Source: Hypomyces perniciosus (taxonomy: Eukaryota; Ascomycota; Sordariomycetes; Hypocreales; Hypocreaceae). From it: a stretch of DNA of 64,000 nt. Positions 45,535 to 56,874 of the stretch are shown here, piece after piece. The translations under genes were made by a program, and so were the position numbers. The stretch covers positions 496,001 to 560,000 of the forward strand of contig SPDT01000003.1 in NCBI GenBank assembly GCA_008477525.1. The letters run 5' to 3'. Within the stretch, counting starts at the first letter, position 1, and the number at the start of each line of letters is the position of its first letter. The notes under the pieces were generated by a model that saw nothing but the letters and a program-made list of their open reading frames with translations, was not told the DNA's origin and did not search any database.

Positions 45535-48500
45535 TTATCGACTGGCTTGCTGCCACTTCACATCGCTCTGTGGCCTGCTTCTCCTCTTCAACGCTGTCAC
45601 GACGTTGCCACTGCTGCTGCCACCGCCGCCATCTCTATTACCCATCCCCTCTCGACTGCTACTGCTGGGCCGAGCTCCATTCTCCCTATTGCTGGTGCTG
45701 CTCTCACTACGAACAACCATCGGCGGGATGGGCTCTCCTCGTATTGCTCCTCCTCCCCCCCCTCGACTGGGAATGCCAGCAGCCACTAGTGATGTTCGAG
45801 GGAGCCGACTCTTCGCGCTGGCCACGTTGGAACCAGTACCGCTGCTGCCACTGCTCATTATCGAGCTGGCATCGCCGCTCACCCGCCGTGGGATACCCGT
45901 CGGCCCCTCTCGACTCCGCGGTCTGTAGAGGACACTGTCTCGCTCTAGGGCTGTCTGCCGTCGAGGAGTGGTAGCTACCTCAATGAATGCGTTATTTGCC
46001 AGACTTGCTCTGCTCCTATGTGTTGGCGTCTGGGGTACGGATATTGAGGATTGAAGACTTGGAGGTGTATAGCTTGTATTGCGCCTTGCCCCCGATCGCC
46101 GCGAGGAGGACGATGAGCTCACTTGGGAAGAAGACATCACCCCCTCGTGTCTCATCATCATCGGGGAGGGATACGCCGCGTGGGACTTGACCAATTCCGA
46201 GGCAAGGTTGCGAACCAGCACGGCTGAGTCTGTTTCTGCCAACACCCGAATCGAATCCATGAGCGACCGCACCTGCGCGCTATTAAGTGACCGCGCGCCA
46301 TCTCCTCCTCCCAGCACACCAGGGTCACAGGCGTCCATGATGGCGCGAACAAGTCTGAGCAAATTCAGTCGTACAACTGCCTTTTTGTGTCCTAGCCGTT
46401 GTGCAATCCCAGCAAACATTTCCGGTTTGGCCAATGATGCCGTTAGGCTCGGGCTTAGACGCAACAACTTGAGTAATGGCTCAAGTAGGTTAGAGTCGAA
46501 CGCGTTCAACCTGTTCGTACCGAAGCAGCTGATGACGGCCCGTGTAAAATTGTTTTCCATCAGGTGGCTCTCCACATTGGCCGTTTCTTCCTGTAACCAT
46601 ACTAAGATGGCATCCAGCGCCGTCACTTGCCAATACTGGTCAGATAGGAGGGACACATAGAAATCCAGTCCCTTGTTCTGCCACAGGTATCTCCGTCCTT
46701 TCGATCCCGAGTGTGCCATATCACAGAGAATGGGCAACGCAAATTCCTTGGGTGGGCGGTCCGTCTTCATGATCCGTAACAGCAATGGGATGATGCCTCC
46801 CACTGCGGCATCTTCCTGTCTTTCCTTGTTCAACCTGCAAAGATTGAACATAGTGTTGAGAACCTGGTTCGAGATCTCGCGAAGATGTTTGTGATTCTTC
46901 TTCACACTATAGCTGAGCAAGTCGATGAGGAACTCAATGGCGTCCGCGGAGTGTAACGACTCGATGGTTGTTGACAGCATGGACAAATTCTTGATGAACT
47001 TGAGCATGGTAATCTGGTGTACCGGTGTCATGCGCCGGAGATCCTTGAGCACGCTCTTCAACACCTGCCGGTCTGCCACCACCTCCTTGACGTAATTCTC
47101 TGCCTGGCTGAAAAGGTAGAAGATGTTCACAATGCGACCCTCGATCAGTTCGCCTAGTTGATCCTCACCCTCCTCGTCGAGAACCCGATGCAGAACTAGG
47201 GCCAGCGGGTAGAGGATCTTGCTTCTCGAAAAGATTCTGCAAAAGTCGTTCTTTGGTGTTGGCCCCTGCAGTTCGAACACATTCCATATACCATTCACGC
47301 CGATGAGTACAAGGTCTCGTGCACTGTCGTAATCCTCGTCCAGGAACTCGACTAACACATTCAAACCACCAGCAGACACAAACATCTGAAGCGTCAATGT
47401 TGAAGTCTGATACATTTGGCGAACGAAGGCGGCAGCTTCTAGTCGGATATCATTGGAGTATTGGCGGGCTGCGAATTTGGTAATGATTGGTATGCCACCC
47501 ACAAAGCACAGGTTCTCCTGAATTTCAACGTCGTCGAGAATAATCTGGCCAACGTTAGTTAGCATTGGTTTGTGGAGGGAGTATATCCTAGAGGCACTTA
47601 CTGCATTGACCACCTTGAGCAGCTGCAGTATCATATACTGCCTGCTCTTCACTGTGCAAGGCTCTAGAATCTCTAGAATAGGCAATAAGCCATGCGCGCT
47701 GATGAGCAAGCTCTTTGCTTCAGGATTCTCCCAAAGCAGCCCAAGCTAAACAAGAGTCAATCAACATGTCGTAGAATGCTGTGTCGTTTGCGCAACACTT
47801 ACCAGCACCTCCGAAAGCCCTGCTAGGTTATCCTCGCCCTCTGTTGTTTTCAGAGAGCCAACCAATTCCTCCACCTTCTCTGTTAACCGGGCGTGTCTGT
47901 CCCGAGCAATCTTGGCATCCATATCCATTTCATCCCATCCGGGGTCCATGGATGCAAAAGGGTCATCCTCATCATCATCGTCTCCTAGCCAGGAATTACC
48001 CGATATTCTGGACATCAACATCAGCCCGGCATCCTCAGAGTCACGCTCGCTTTCCTCTTTGTCGGCGATCGAGTCTTCGGGTCCAAAGACATCAGAGAAG
48101 TCCTCGTCGTCTTCTTCGGCAAACTTTTGAATCTCTATGGAGGACCGAGCGCGTCGCATGGGACGGTCAGGAAGGACGGATGGTCTCGAAAGACCTTTCT
48201 CCCTTATGCTACCGCCTTCCGGAGCCTGCATCGACCGAGGCAAGCTGGTAAGGTCAGAGGGGTGGAAGAGTTGGGGAGCATCGCTTTGCCGTAAACCCTA
48301 AGAGAAGCCGAATTAGTGAATTGCTCTATTTGTTATAATCAGCATGAATAACTTGCCCTATTGACGGCCTGATTGATTTTCTGGTCGAATACGGTGTCAT
48401 CGTCAGAGAACAGATCCGAGTAGTCTTCGATGCTCTGTTCCCGATATATGACGCCGGGGCGAGGAGGCAGCTCAAACTTGTTTCCAAAATGAGACTTTGA

Positions 48501-50500
48501 CGGAGATTTCGGACCGGATGAGCTCAGCATAACGGCCGGCTGATCTGTGTTTGACTTGGAACGCTGATGGATTACCTTGGGAGGTGACATGGCCTTGGTC
48601 GATTTCCTGGGGATCGGACGGATCGTCTGCTCCTGTGACTCGGGGAAGTGGCGATGGTGGTTCAGCCCCTTGATGGTCAGCATTTCCCCCTCGAAGTCAT
48701 CGTCGTAATTATTAACGTCGCTTCTCAGGTCATTGACTGAGGCAAAGGCCTTTAGTCTATCGCTGGAAAGAAGCCCCCCGAAATTGTCCTGCGGCCGCAA
48801 ATGGGGTAGTTGCAAGGCGCTGGGAGATATGGCTGTCGCAAAATCATCGTCCCAATTGTCGTCATCTGCAAACAAAATTAGTGAAAGGTGAATAATAAGA
48901 GTCGAGCCGGGAGCTTAATAAAAGAGCATCTCGGATCTCATCGGGCATCGATGCGGGCTCAACATACCAACCAATTCAGCGGATTTGAAGGCTCCAGCAC
49001 CGAGTCTGGATTTGGCGAGGGCCAATGGGTTCCTAGCCGGGGTCCCGCCTGGGTATCGAGAAGAGCCTCCGGCAGCATCGGAGCCGATAGATGCACGGAG
49101 GGATGTCCCGGAGGAATTAAGGGCCTTATTCCACTGTTTGACTTCTTCAACGGCCTCGCTGAAATTAGCAGGGGGTTTGGAGACCGGGGCATCGGTCCGT
49201 CGACACCCCACGATCCAAGCATGTCTCAGTAGTTTTTTGGCCGTGACTCTGAGATTGGGGTCTTTCTGGAAGCATTGCATAAGGAAATCTCTCGCAGCCT
49301 TGATCATGATATGTTAGCTCGCGATGCGGGGGGCAGATATGGGTAGGACGCACCGCAGATATGCCCTCGGGCAACGGAGGATGGTCGTCGTTGACAATGG
49401 CAAACAGTGCCGGCATTGCAGCGAGGTTGTGATACGGCGGCCTGCCCTGGAGCAACTCGATGACAGTGCAGCCTACACTCCAGATATCTGATGCGGAGCT
49501 TGCACCGGACAATTGGATAATCTCGGGGGCCATCCAATAAGGGGTGCCCACGACTTGAGCCTCCTTATCCTGGCCCCCAGCCAGGGTGCTGGTCGAGACA
49601 CCGAAATCCGCAAGCTTGACTGTGCCATCCTTGGTGGTGAGAATGTTGGCGCCCTTGATGTCACGATGGATGACACCCTGGTCGTGGAGGTAATGGAGGC
49701 CCTGGAGAACTTGGGTCATGTAGACTCCCACCAGGTTCTCAGGGAACTTGCCGTATGCCTTACATATCGAGTAAAGAGAGCCGTTTTCGCAGTATCTGGG
49801 AGTTACATGAGCTTCCGTTCAAGTATTTTGGTGGGTGGTCAAGTCGAGTTCGTACTCTAAGATGATGTTGAGGCACTCTGCCGTCTTGACGAAGCCGATG
49901 TACTTGACAATGTTGTCGTGCTGGTACAAGTCAGCCGAGTTGCATGCTGGCACACCGTGCCATGAGGACCAGGGGTTTCCATACAAACAAGTTCTTGAGC
50001 AAGTCAATCTCGCTCTAATGGCAGAAATAGCTTCATCAGCATTAAGCTCCGAGTCAGGGGGGGCTTGTGATGTCAGATCCTAAAACACACCTCTATCATT
50101 CGCAGCTCGCTCTTGGGCAAGTCGGTCAACTTGATCTGCTTGATGGCAACGGCCTCGCCCGTCCCCCAGTTGAACGCCTTGTACACCGAACCAAAGGCTC
50201 CCTTTCCGAGGCACTCGCCCAAACGCTATTCTCCATCAGCATACTGTATGTCTCACCTCAATTCTTCCCCTGCAAGTTATAGGCCACGGCAGAGCTCGAG
50301 CTCGCGTGGCTCAAGCAAGGGACGGGAGGGCACAAACGCACGTAGTCCTTCAGTCCTGGATCCTGCACCGCTGAACTCTCCCTCTGTCTCTCCTTGCGGG
50401 ATGGCGTGCCTGGCGCGGCAGCCCGGTCTCGTGGGGTCACCGCTGCGGCAACTCGCCCATTGCTGGCGTGGTGGTGGAGGTATAGATTCTCTACCGGCAT
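45535..50500 (-). CDS. sepH: Septation initiation network protein kinase SepH/Cdc7
   Basis: A multi-exon gene on the minus strand. The first exons are 50500-50342, 50225 to about 50095, a 30-base micro-exon 50014-49985, and then larger exons down to 45535. Residues 1-53 are a short variable lead ending GLKDY. The kinase domain starts [16 protein letters not shown] with catalytic Lys near residue 82 (AVAIKQIKL). It continues with [35 protein letters not shown] and [20 protein letters not shown]. After an acidic, serine-rich linker ([18 protein letters not shown]) come HEAT/ARM-like repeats (about 500 residues, for example [20 protein letters not shown] and [19 protein letters not shown]), and finally a Ser/Arg/Gly-rich tail. 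This architecture is that of Aspergillus SepH, Neurospora CDC-7 and fission yeast Cdc7, the first kinase of the septation network at the spindle pole body. It is required for septum formation and, in moulds, conidiation. Confidence 0.94.
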
Positions 50501-51787
50501 CTCCCGTTGTCTCTCGCTCTCGCTCTCGCTCTATCTGCCTTTAGGCGGCTGGCTCGTGGGGCCAAACCGTTGCTATAGCTTCGTTTCTCTCTTCTTTCTA
50601 CCTCGGGGCCCAAGCCGGTACCGAACGACGACGACAGGGCGGAGGGGAAACGGGCCGTGGAGGAATCGATCGCATGCCCGCTCGTGGTTCGACGTACTTG
50701 GTCTCTCGCAGAGCGGGAGCCGTGCATCGAGAGGTCGCTGAGGGGCCTCACTGGTATGACGGGAGGACAAGGCTGAAAAGAACGGAAGACAGAAGACTGA
50801 AAAAAGAGCGGACGCGGGTTTCGGTTTCGGTTTCGTCCATAAGCGCGCGTGTGTGCACAATCCAGACACAGCAGACCGAAAGACGCTGCCCCAATTCCGG
50901 TGCCCTCAATCGTGCCGTGGAGTTTGGGCTTTTGGGTGCCTGCAGCCCGCCAAAATTACAGCGCCCGCCTAATAATGCTGCTGTATCTCGGAAGTAGAGC
51001 ACACCAGGAGGAGAGCTGAAGATACATACAATCTGCAATCTCCCCCAGAATCCCCAGGCTTCGTTTCTTCAATTTCTTTGTCCTAATAGTATTAATAGTA
51101 CAACCAACGCTCAGGATGATCAGATCAACACTGGGTCTTAGGAATGCTGGGAAATCGAAAGGAGAAACAGCACAGCCCGACGATGAACACGTGCCCGCCG
51201 TTGCTTTGTTTCACCTCGAAGAAATGCCTTGGATAGGTCCTATAAATGGTTAGAAGCGGGTAGTATTTTTGCAATCTATTTGTAGCTACTATGCACTTTG
51301 TGACGAGTCACAGCTAGACGCTTGGCTATGTTACGGAGTTGATTAGGGCCGCCTGCTTCCCTTGAAGCATCGAGTATCTAGGTCTACGACGTAGCCGTTT
51401 TAGGAACTGCATCGTGCATACAAAGTACATAGGTACGCAAAGAGAACTGAAAGTCGATATCCATCTTATGGTGTCAAGCACCTCATATATTTTCGTTCTT
51501 CTCGGTCCAGTACACAATCCCACATGAAATTTCCTATAGATCTGGGCCTGCTTTAACCCTTCCAGTAATTGTTTTGTGCCCTTTGAAACCCTCGTAAATC
51601 GACAACCAAGAAACGCCTCCACTCCTATCTCCCTGTTGAAACTATAGTTGTACAGGTCATCATCTCTTCGTGTAAATCCTGCCACTCCCCAACGTCTTCC
51701 ACGAGGAACACAACTCCAACAACTTTTTTATCGTAGCTCCGTCTCCAAATCAATAGTGATGCAAATTTTGGTCAAAACCCTCGTCCT
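50501..51787. other. Upstream of the septation kinase; intergenic
   Basis: No gene is supported. The left part (50501-51050) is GC-rich promoter/leader DNA of the minus-strand kinase. The right part (51100-51700) is plain intergenic sequence. A short open frame at 51326-51685 has no family features. Confidence 0.5.
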
Positions 51788-53550
51788 CTAGTTCGTCTCG
51801 TCCTGGGGGAGGGTTCGGCTGAGACCAGCTTCCGCCCACCACTCATCTGGTATGTCTTCTCTGGCTGCCAGACTGCGAACAATCCGTTGCATGCCCAGCC
51901 ACTCTTCGTCCCCTGTCTGTGCACCCGTACCAATTCCCGCAGAATCTTCGCGGTGTCGCGATCGATCAGCGGCCCTTTCGTCTTCTGATGGTCCTGCTGA
52001 AAGACCCGCTGTCCAGCCATCTGCTTGGGTCCGGAGGCCAGAGGGAGGTCGACCAGTGGACTGGGTGTGACGGGCAAACGGTCCTTCTGATGGGCCGTCC
52101 AGGTTATACTCTGGAACCCGTACGTTATTGCGCCTCCATCGTGCCCTGCGACGACGTATGCGTTCAAGATCCGGAACTGCATAATCGGGTTCCTCTGGAT
52201 CAGAGTTCTCACACCCGGACTCGCATGCTGGATCCATGGCAGCCTCCTCTGCGGGATCGGGTGCGGACAGAGGCGCGTTGGATGGACCCGCACTTTGCGA
52301 AGCCACTGCTGAAGCAAAGGAGGAGCCGGCGCTAGGCGGCTGTGGATCCGGCGTCAAGGTGGACAACAGGGTGTCCCATACCTCCGGACTTAAGCTTCTG
52401 TCACGATCACCAAGGCCGTCGACCCCTCGAGCACGCCGCAAAGGAGATCGGTTCCTTAGGTTCTGGAGGAAGCGTGCACGCGAGCGGCGGCGCAAGGTTT
52501 CGTTCAGGGAAGCTGCCGACCGTTGTACGCCTTCATCGTCCGGTGTAAGTGTAGCTGATGCGTTTTGTGCTCGCCGTTGTAGCCAGTCCCTCGTGGGGTG
52601 TAGAGGTGGGCTTCCAATGTTGTATGGGCGGTGCCTGTTTGGGCTGTGACTATGTTGGGCAGCTGTCGATTCGACCTAGACCATGAATATCAGCAATCCA
52701 CCCAAAAGCAAAACGAAAGCCAAGACTATGAAGAGCAGCTTACTACGTGGGCATGCCTAGCTCGTGGCTGAGGCTCAACTGACCACCATCCGAGGTCTAT
52801 TTCCTGACGCCCATCCTCACGTTGCGATTCCAGCTCAGACTCTCGGCGAGACAGGGCGGAGCCTATGTCATGCAACGTACCACCAAATAGCGAGCTCATA
52901 TGCTCCTCCAGTTCTTCCTCGAGCGTTTCTCTCCGCCGGATGTGTCTCCTCCTGGCGGCCCTCATTCCATCCAGGGTCTCGCGAAGGGCTCTAGCTGCAT
53001 GGTCCTCTGAACTAGGCCGTTCAGGGTCCAGTCCGCGATCCAAGTCGGATGGAAGCTGGCGTTCCTGTGTTGTGGGCGGCAAATTTGGCTGGGAGATGCC
53101 AAACATGCGGACGGCAGCGCGGCGCGCATTGCGTCGGTCGCGCGAGTCTGGGCGGTTCGGTCGTCGAATGGCAGAGCGAGAGGGAGAAAGGACACCATTC
53201 TTGCCTGCAGCTTTGTGAGGCAGATCCGACTCGACGGGTGCGACAAAGAGTCTGTGAATGGGCGATGATCGATTAGCAGATGGAAGCGTAGACGCTCGCG
53301 ATCCGATGAAAATAAAGGCTCCACGCGTTGGAAGTGTCGCAAACAGGATGAAAGCGATGCGAACGCAAAGGCAGCGGGATGCGTGGCAAAACACGCGATC
53401 GCGCCACGATGCTCATCCGCTGTCACGCCAACGGGCGTTGAAGATGTCGTGCATGTCACGCGCAAGTACACGCAAGCACAGAGAGTCTGGGGGAGTGCGG
53501 GACGATGAATGACAGCGCAAAGCAGGGACAAAACTCACGGGAGGCCCATG
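51788..53550 (-). CDS. Conserved uncharacterised fungal protein (MGLPLFV... / DEWWAEAGLSR)
   Basis: Three exons on the minus strand: 53550-53540 (11 bases, only MGLP), 53251 to about 52746, and 52677 to 51788. The tiny first exon joins across a 288-base intron to give MGLPLFVAPVE, a plausible conserved start. The second intron uses GTAAGC and joins HV to VESTAAQH. The protein is about 460 residues, Arg-rich and polar, with several blocks of RRR/RRRHIRRRETLEEELEEH, and is probably mostly disordered with short helices. The C-terminal QRIVRSLAAREDIPDEWWAE followed by AGLSRTL is a compact motif that looks conserved. No enzyme motif, signal peptide or membrane segment is present. It is divergent from the Mur-ligase-like gene. 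Confidence 0.75.
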
Positions 53551-54418
53551 GTGCGCGCAGTTAGTTGATCGATCGATCAATCAATCAATCAATCAATATG
53601 TAAGAAGTACTCCGTAGAGGATATGCAAAGGAATGAATACACCAGCAGAGAAGCAAGGGGTCAGAAGGATTGTGGTGATAGTAAGTAGTTGATGGCGCAA
53701 GTTGATGGATGGTTGGCTGAGGCTCTAGTAGAATACGAGCGTCGAGCACTCCGTATGGAGTACGATGGGCAAGTGATGGGCTGGCTACCTGGCTTTCTAC
53801 CTAGCCTTGGTTATGGCGGAGGAAAAGTCGGAGCGTCCTAGCCGGAAGCCGCTGAGGCGAGCTGGAGCGGAGCAGAGGCGAAGCGAAATGGCACGAAATG
53901 AGATAAGATCTGATGGGCTGTGGCGAGTTGATAAAAGAAAGAAATGAGTGAAGATTGATGAGTGGTGTGGGCTGAAAGAGGGAGGAGGGAAAAAACCACA
54001 AAGGCAACAAACAGGTGCGACTTGGCTGGCACGAGACGAGGGGAGAGATACTGATTGAGGGAGAGGCCGAGTGTGAGATGAGTTACACAAGTAAAGCCAC
54101 ACGCACAGCCACTACTTGAACGGAAAGGCTCCGTAAGCCGTTCAGGTGCCGGAGCTATTTGCATCCGACCCTTATCCGACCGGACATAGTACGGAGTTGG
54201 TCGTGTGGCTCGTATTTCGGCCTCTGTGGCTAGTGCTTTTCTCAATGGCGTCAATGGCCGAAGTTCGCTTTGACGCTGTCAGATTTCAGTGCCAAACCCT
54301 CTTTCCCACGATTATTCAACATTTCTGCTAATGAGGCGCAGCTCCGAATGCGCTTGCGCTCGCAGCCTGATCCTAGCCCGAGCCCTCTGAAGCAGCTGGT
54401 GCAGTGGAATGCCTCACT
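53551..54418. promoter_or_regulatory. Divergent intergenic region
   Basis: These 868 bases lie between divergent starts. It contains a (GATC)n/(AATC)n microsatellite at 53568-53597 and palindrome-family members near 53607, 53750 and 54190. An upstream ATG at 54409 opens a ten-codon uORF that overlaps the downstream start codon. Confidence 0.5.
53568..53597. repeat. GATC/AATC tetranucleotide microsatellite
   Basis: Tandem gatc units grade into tandem aatc units just upstream of the minus-strand gene start. Confidence 0.85.
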
Positions 54419-54441
54419 ATGCCATCTGCCAAGGAGGTTAA
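54409..54441 (+). promoter_or_regulatory. Overlapping ten-codon uORF
   Basis: ATG at 54409 is out of frame with the main start at 54419 and ends at TAA 54439-54441. Ribosomes scanning from upstream would meet it first. It could therefore reduce translation of the Mur-ligase-like gene or be bypassed by leaky scanning. Confidence 0.5.
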
Positions 54442-56572
54442 CCGGGCTCTGGCTCGCATCCGCGCCGTCATGCCCGCAGAGAAGAAGGTTGCGACTGCGC
54501 ATCGCAATATCCGCCTGGGTCTAGAGCGCATCAGTCGTGTGGTTCCGGAGGAGCAGAGCTGGGTTGGTGTCCATGTTGGCGGCACCAATGGAAAGGGCTC
54601 CATCTGCTCTCTTCTCGCTGGGCTCTTCAAGCTGGCTGGCCTGAGCCATGGCATGTACAACTCGCCCGCTATGCCGGAGAGGCACAATGGCGTCACGATA
54701 AATGGCCTATATGTCAACCGCCGGATGTATGACATGGAGCTCAAACACATCGAAGCCAAGTTCAAGAGGATTGCGTCTGGCTGGAGATTTACATCAGGAG
54801 AGGATCCTGGCGACCTGACGCCATTCGAGCTTGAAACCGCTGCAGCCTTCCGCATCTTTAACAAGATGAACGTCAAGTATGGAATCGTCGAAGTAGGCAT
54901 GGGTGGCGCCACGGATGCCACCAACGCCATGAGGCAGAAATCCGTTACTATTATATCCAAGATCGACCTCGACCACCAGGAGTATCTCGGCAACACCGTT
55001 GAGGAGATTGCCAAGGTCAAGGCCGGCATCATGAAGCCGGGCGTTCCTTGTATCGTCGACCATACCAACTCTGAATCGGTACTCAAGGTCCTTAGGCAAT
55101 ACGCAAGTAGTATAGGGACTCATATCAGTCTAACATGGAAGGGTCTCCCGCTCTTGAACAACCTTGACACCGAAAGGTTCAAGCTAGAGGACTACGAGAA
55201 ACAGAACCTTCTTTGCGCGACTTTGGCTTTCCGGCATCTGTTCCCCAACCTCGAGATTGACGTCAATAGGCTCTTGGCCATGGAACCTTTCCCCCCAGGA
55301 CGAAAGGAACGAGTCGGCGTGCGTGGCTTAACAGGCGGGAGCCGCCAGCAGCCTGTCCTAGTCGATGGTGCACACAACATGCTCGGCGCTGAGGCATTGG
55401 CTGCGTATGTGCAGAACCAAGTTCGCCAAGGAGATGAACCAGTTACCTGGGTCATGGGATTGTCAGCGAGCAAATCCAAGCCCTTTGCTAAGCTCATCGA
55501 GACACTCCTTCGGCCCCAGGATAACTTTGCTTTTGTTGAGTACCTCCCTGGTCCTAACGAGCCACCGCCGGCCCCCGCTGAGCTAGGCCGCGACATTGCG
55601 GAAGCAGTAGTCAACCACAAGTCACAGTTGTACCGTGGGGAGCCCAGTGTTGGCCTTGCCGTGCAATGGGCATGCGAGAAGGCCGGCACTGGTCCTGTCA
55701 TAGTGACAGGCAGTCTTTACATGATCAGGAACTTTTACATGTTGAATGGAATTGAACAGAAAAGAAAACTTCGCACAAGACGTCCTGGCCCTGCGCAGCT
55801 CTGGCATTATACCCAGCTGTCACAAAAGAGGGCCCTGACCCCCGAAGAGACAAGAGAATTCAAGCAAGCGCGAAGACACTGGCACTTATCGCCCGTCAGA
55901 AACCCGACATTCAGAGCCGTGGGGAAAGGCGGCCAAGCCACGTCTCCGGTTGTCCCCGAAAGGATCCGTGCCTTGCAACGAGAGGCGGACTTCCATAAGA
56001 CGCAAGCAGATGGATATCGCAGCGCCTTGAAGAGCGCGGATAAGGACATTGAGAAGGACTCTGCGGATGCGAGCGCTAGGAGGATGACGAGCGATGGCAC
56101 CGCAGACCTGCGCAGCAGCGTGGAGGAACTCAAACGGCGGCACGAAGAACACCTCAAAGCGTACAACAGTGCCATGTTTAAGATTAGGGGATATGTGGTC
56201 AACCCGGGAAAGAAACACATGAGCCACGAAGAGATGTTTGGACGACCAGAGAAGCGCAAGGCGTTTCCCTTCCTAGAAGAGGGAGAGAAGTCTGCTGCAT
56301 CGGCTTCGAACGACGATGTTGCCTCTTCATCGGAGAACACCTCCAACACGAAGGGAACGGTGCAGAAGAACTCTGCGGTAGATGCTAACCGAGGAGCGCA
56401 TGGAGAGGAAAGCAGTCCAAAGGGAGGAAACTCACGCTTTACGAAGAGGCGTGGGGCCCCGCAGGGTACTCAACGTAATGCTGATGGCGAAGAAAAAGAT
56501 GTGAACGAGAAAGAGCGGGCAGCTACAGAGGCTCAAGATCTTGTTGACAGGCTCACTGGTGGTAAGCCATGA
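54419..56572 (+). CDS. Mur-ligase / folylpolyglutamate-dihydrofolate synthase-like protein with C-terminal coiled-coil extension
   Basis: A single-exon protein of 717 residues starting MPSAKEVNRALARIRAVMP. The P-loop VGGTNGKGS (residues about 53-61) is the diagnostic ATP-binding signature of the folylpolyglutamate synthase/dihydrofolate synthase group of Mur ligases. YGIVEVGMGGATDATNA and SKIDLDHQEYLGNTVEEIAKVKAGI are further group motifs, and LVDGAHNMLGAEAL with VTGSLYMIRNFY complete the domain by about residue 445. These enzymes add glutamate to folates or dihydropteroate. From about residue 450 an additional ~265 residues follow: a basic, helical region (RRPGPAQLWHYTQLSQ), a charged coiled coil (ERIRALQREADFHKT, LRSSVEELKRRHEEHLKAYN) and a Lys/Glu/Ser-rich tail. 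Usual family members end near 450-500 residues, so the tail is an unusual extension. No frameshift is seen at the junction. Confidence 0.88.
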   Translation: MPSAKEVNRALARIRAVMPAEKKVATAHRNIRLGLERISRVVPEEQSWVGVHVGGTNGKGSICSLLAGLFKLAGLSHGMYNSPAMPERHNGVTINGLYVNRRMYDMELKHIEAKFKRIASGWRFTSGEDPGDLTPFELETAAAFRIFNKMNVKYGIVEVGMGGATDATNAMRQKSVTIISKIDLDHQEYLGNTVEEIAKVKAGIMKPGVPCIVDHTNSESVLKVLRQYASSIGTHISLTWKGLPLLNNLDTERFKLEDYEKQNLLCATLAFRHLFPNLEIDVNRLLAMEPFPPGRKERVGVRGLTGGSRQQPVLVDGAHNMLGAEALAAYVQNQVRQGDEPVTWVMGLSASKSKPFAKLIETLLRPQDNFAFVEYLPGPNEPPPAPAELGRDIAEAVVNHKSQLYRGEPSVGLAVQWACEKAGTGPVIVTGSLYMIRNFYMLNGIEQKRKLRTRRPGPAQLWHYTQLSQKRALTPEETREFKQARRHWHLSPVRNPTFRAVGKGGQATSPVVPERIRALQREADFHKTQADGYRSALKSADKDIEKDSADASARRMTSDGTADLRSSVEELKRRHEEHLKAYNSAMFKIRGYVVNPGKKHMSHEEMFGRPEKRKAFPFLEEGEKSAASASNDDVASSSENTSNTKGTVQKNSAVDANRGAHGEESSPKGGNSRFTKRRGAPQGTQRNADGEEKDVNEKERAATEAQDLVDRLTGGKP

Positions 56573-56874
56573 CGGAATGATGGGTGAAGTGTGAGCAGAA
56601 CATGCCATGTATGCTTAGTCTGGGTATGGGCATCCACTCATATAAAAGTAAGCCATTCTTGGGTAAAATAGACATGATAGACAGGTCTCGACTGAAATGA
56701 AATGCCATTTTCATAACAATGACGAGGAGTTCCAGGCTTTGATGACGTATAGCAGTCAGCTCGAGGTCAACCCTAACCCTCTTGATATATCAATGATCTG
56801 TCCTACTTCAGCTGAGCCATTCACTCCTCCATCATACAAGCAAGTCAGTCGTATAACCCCTCGCACCAAACACA

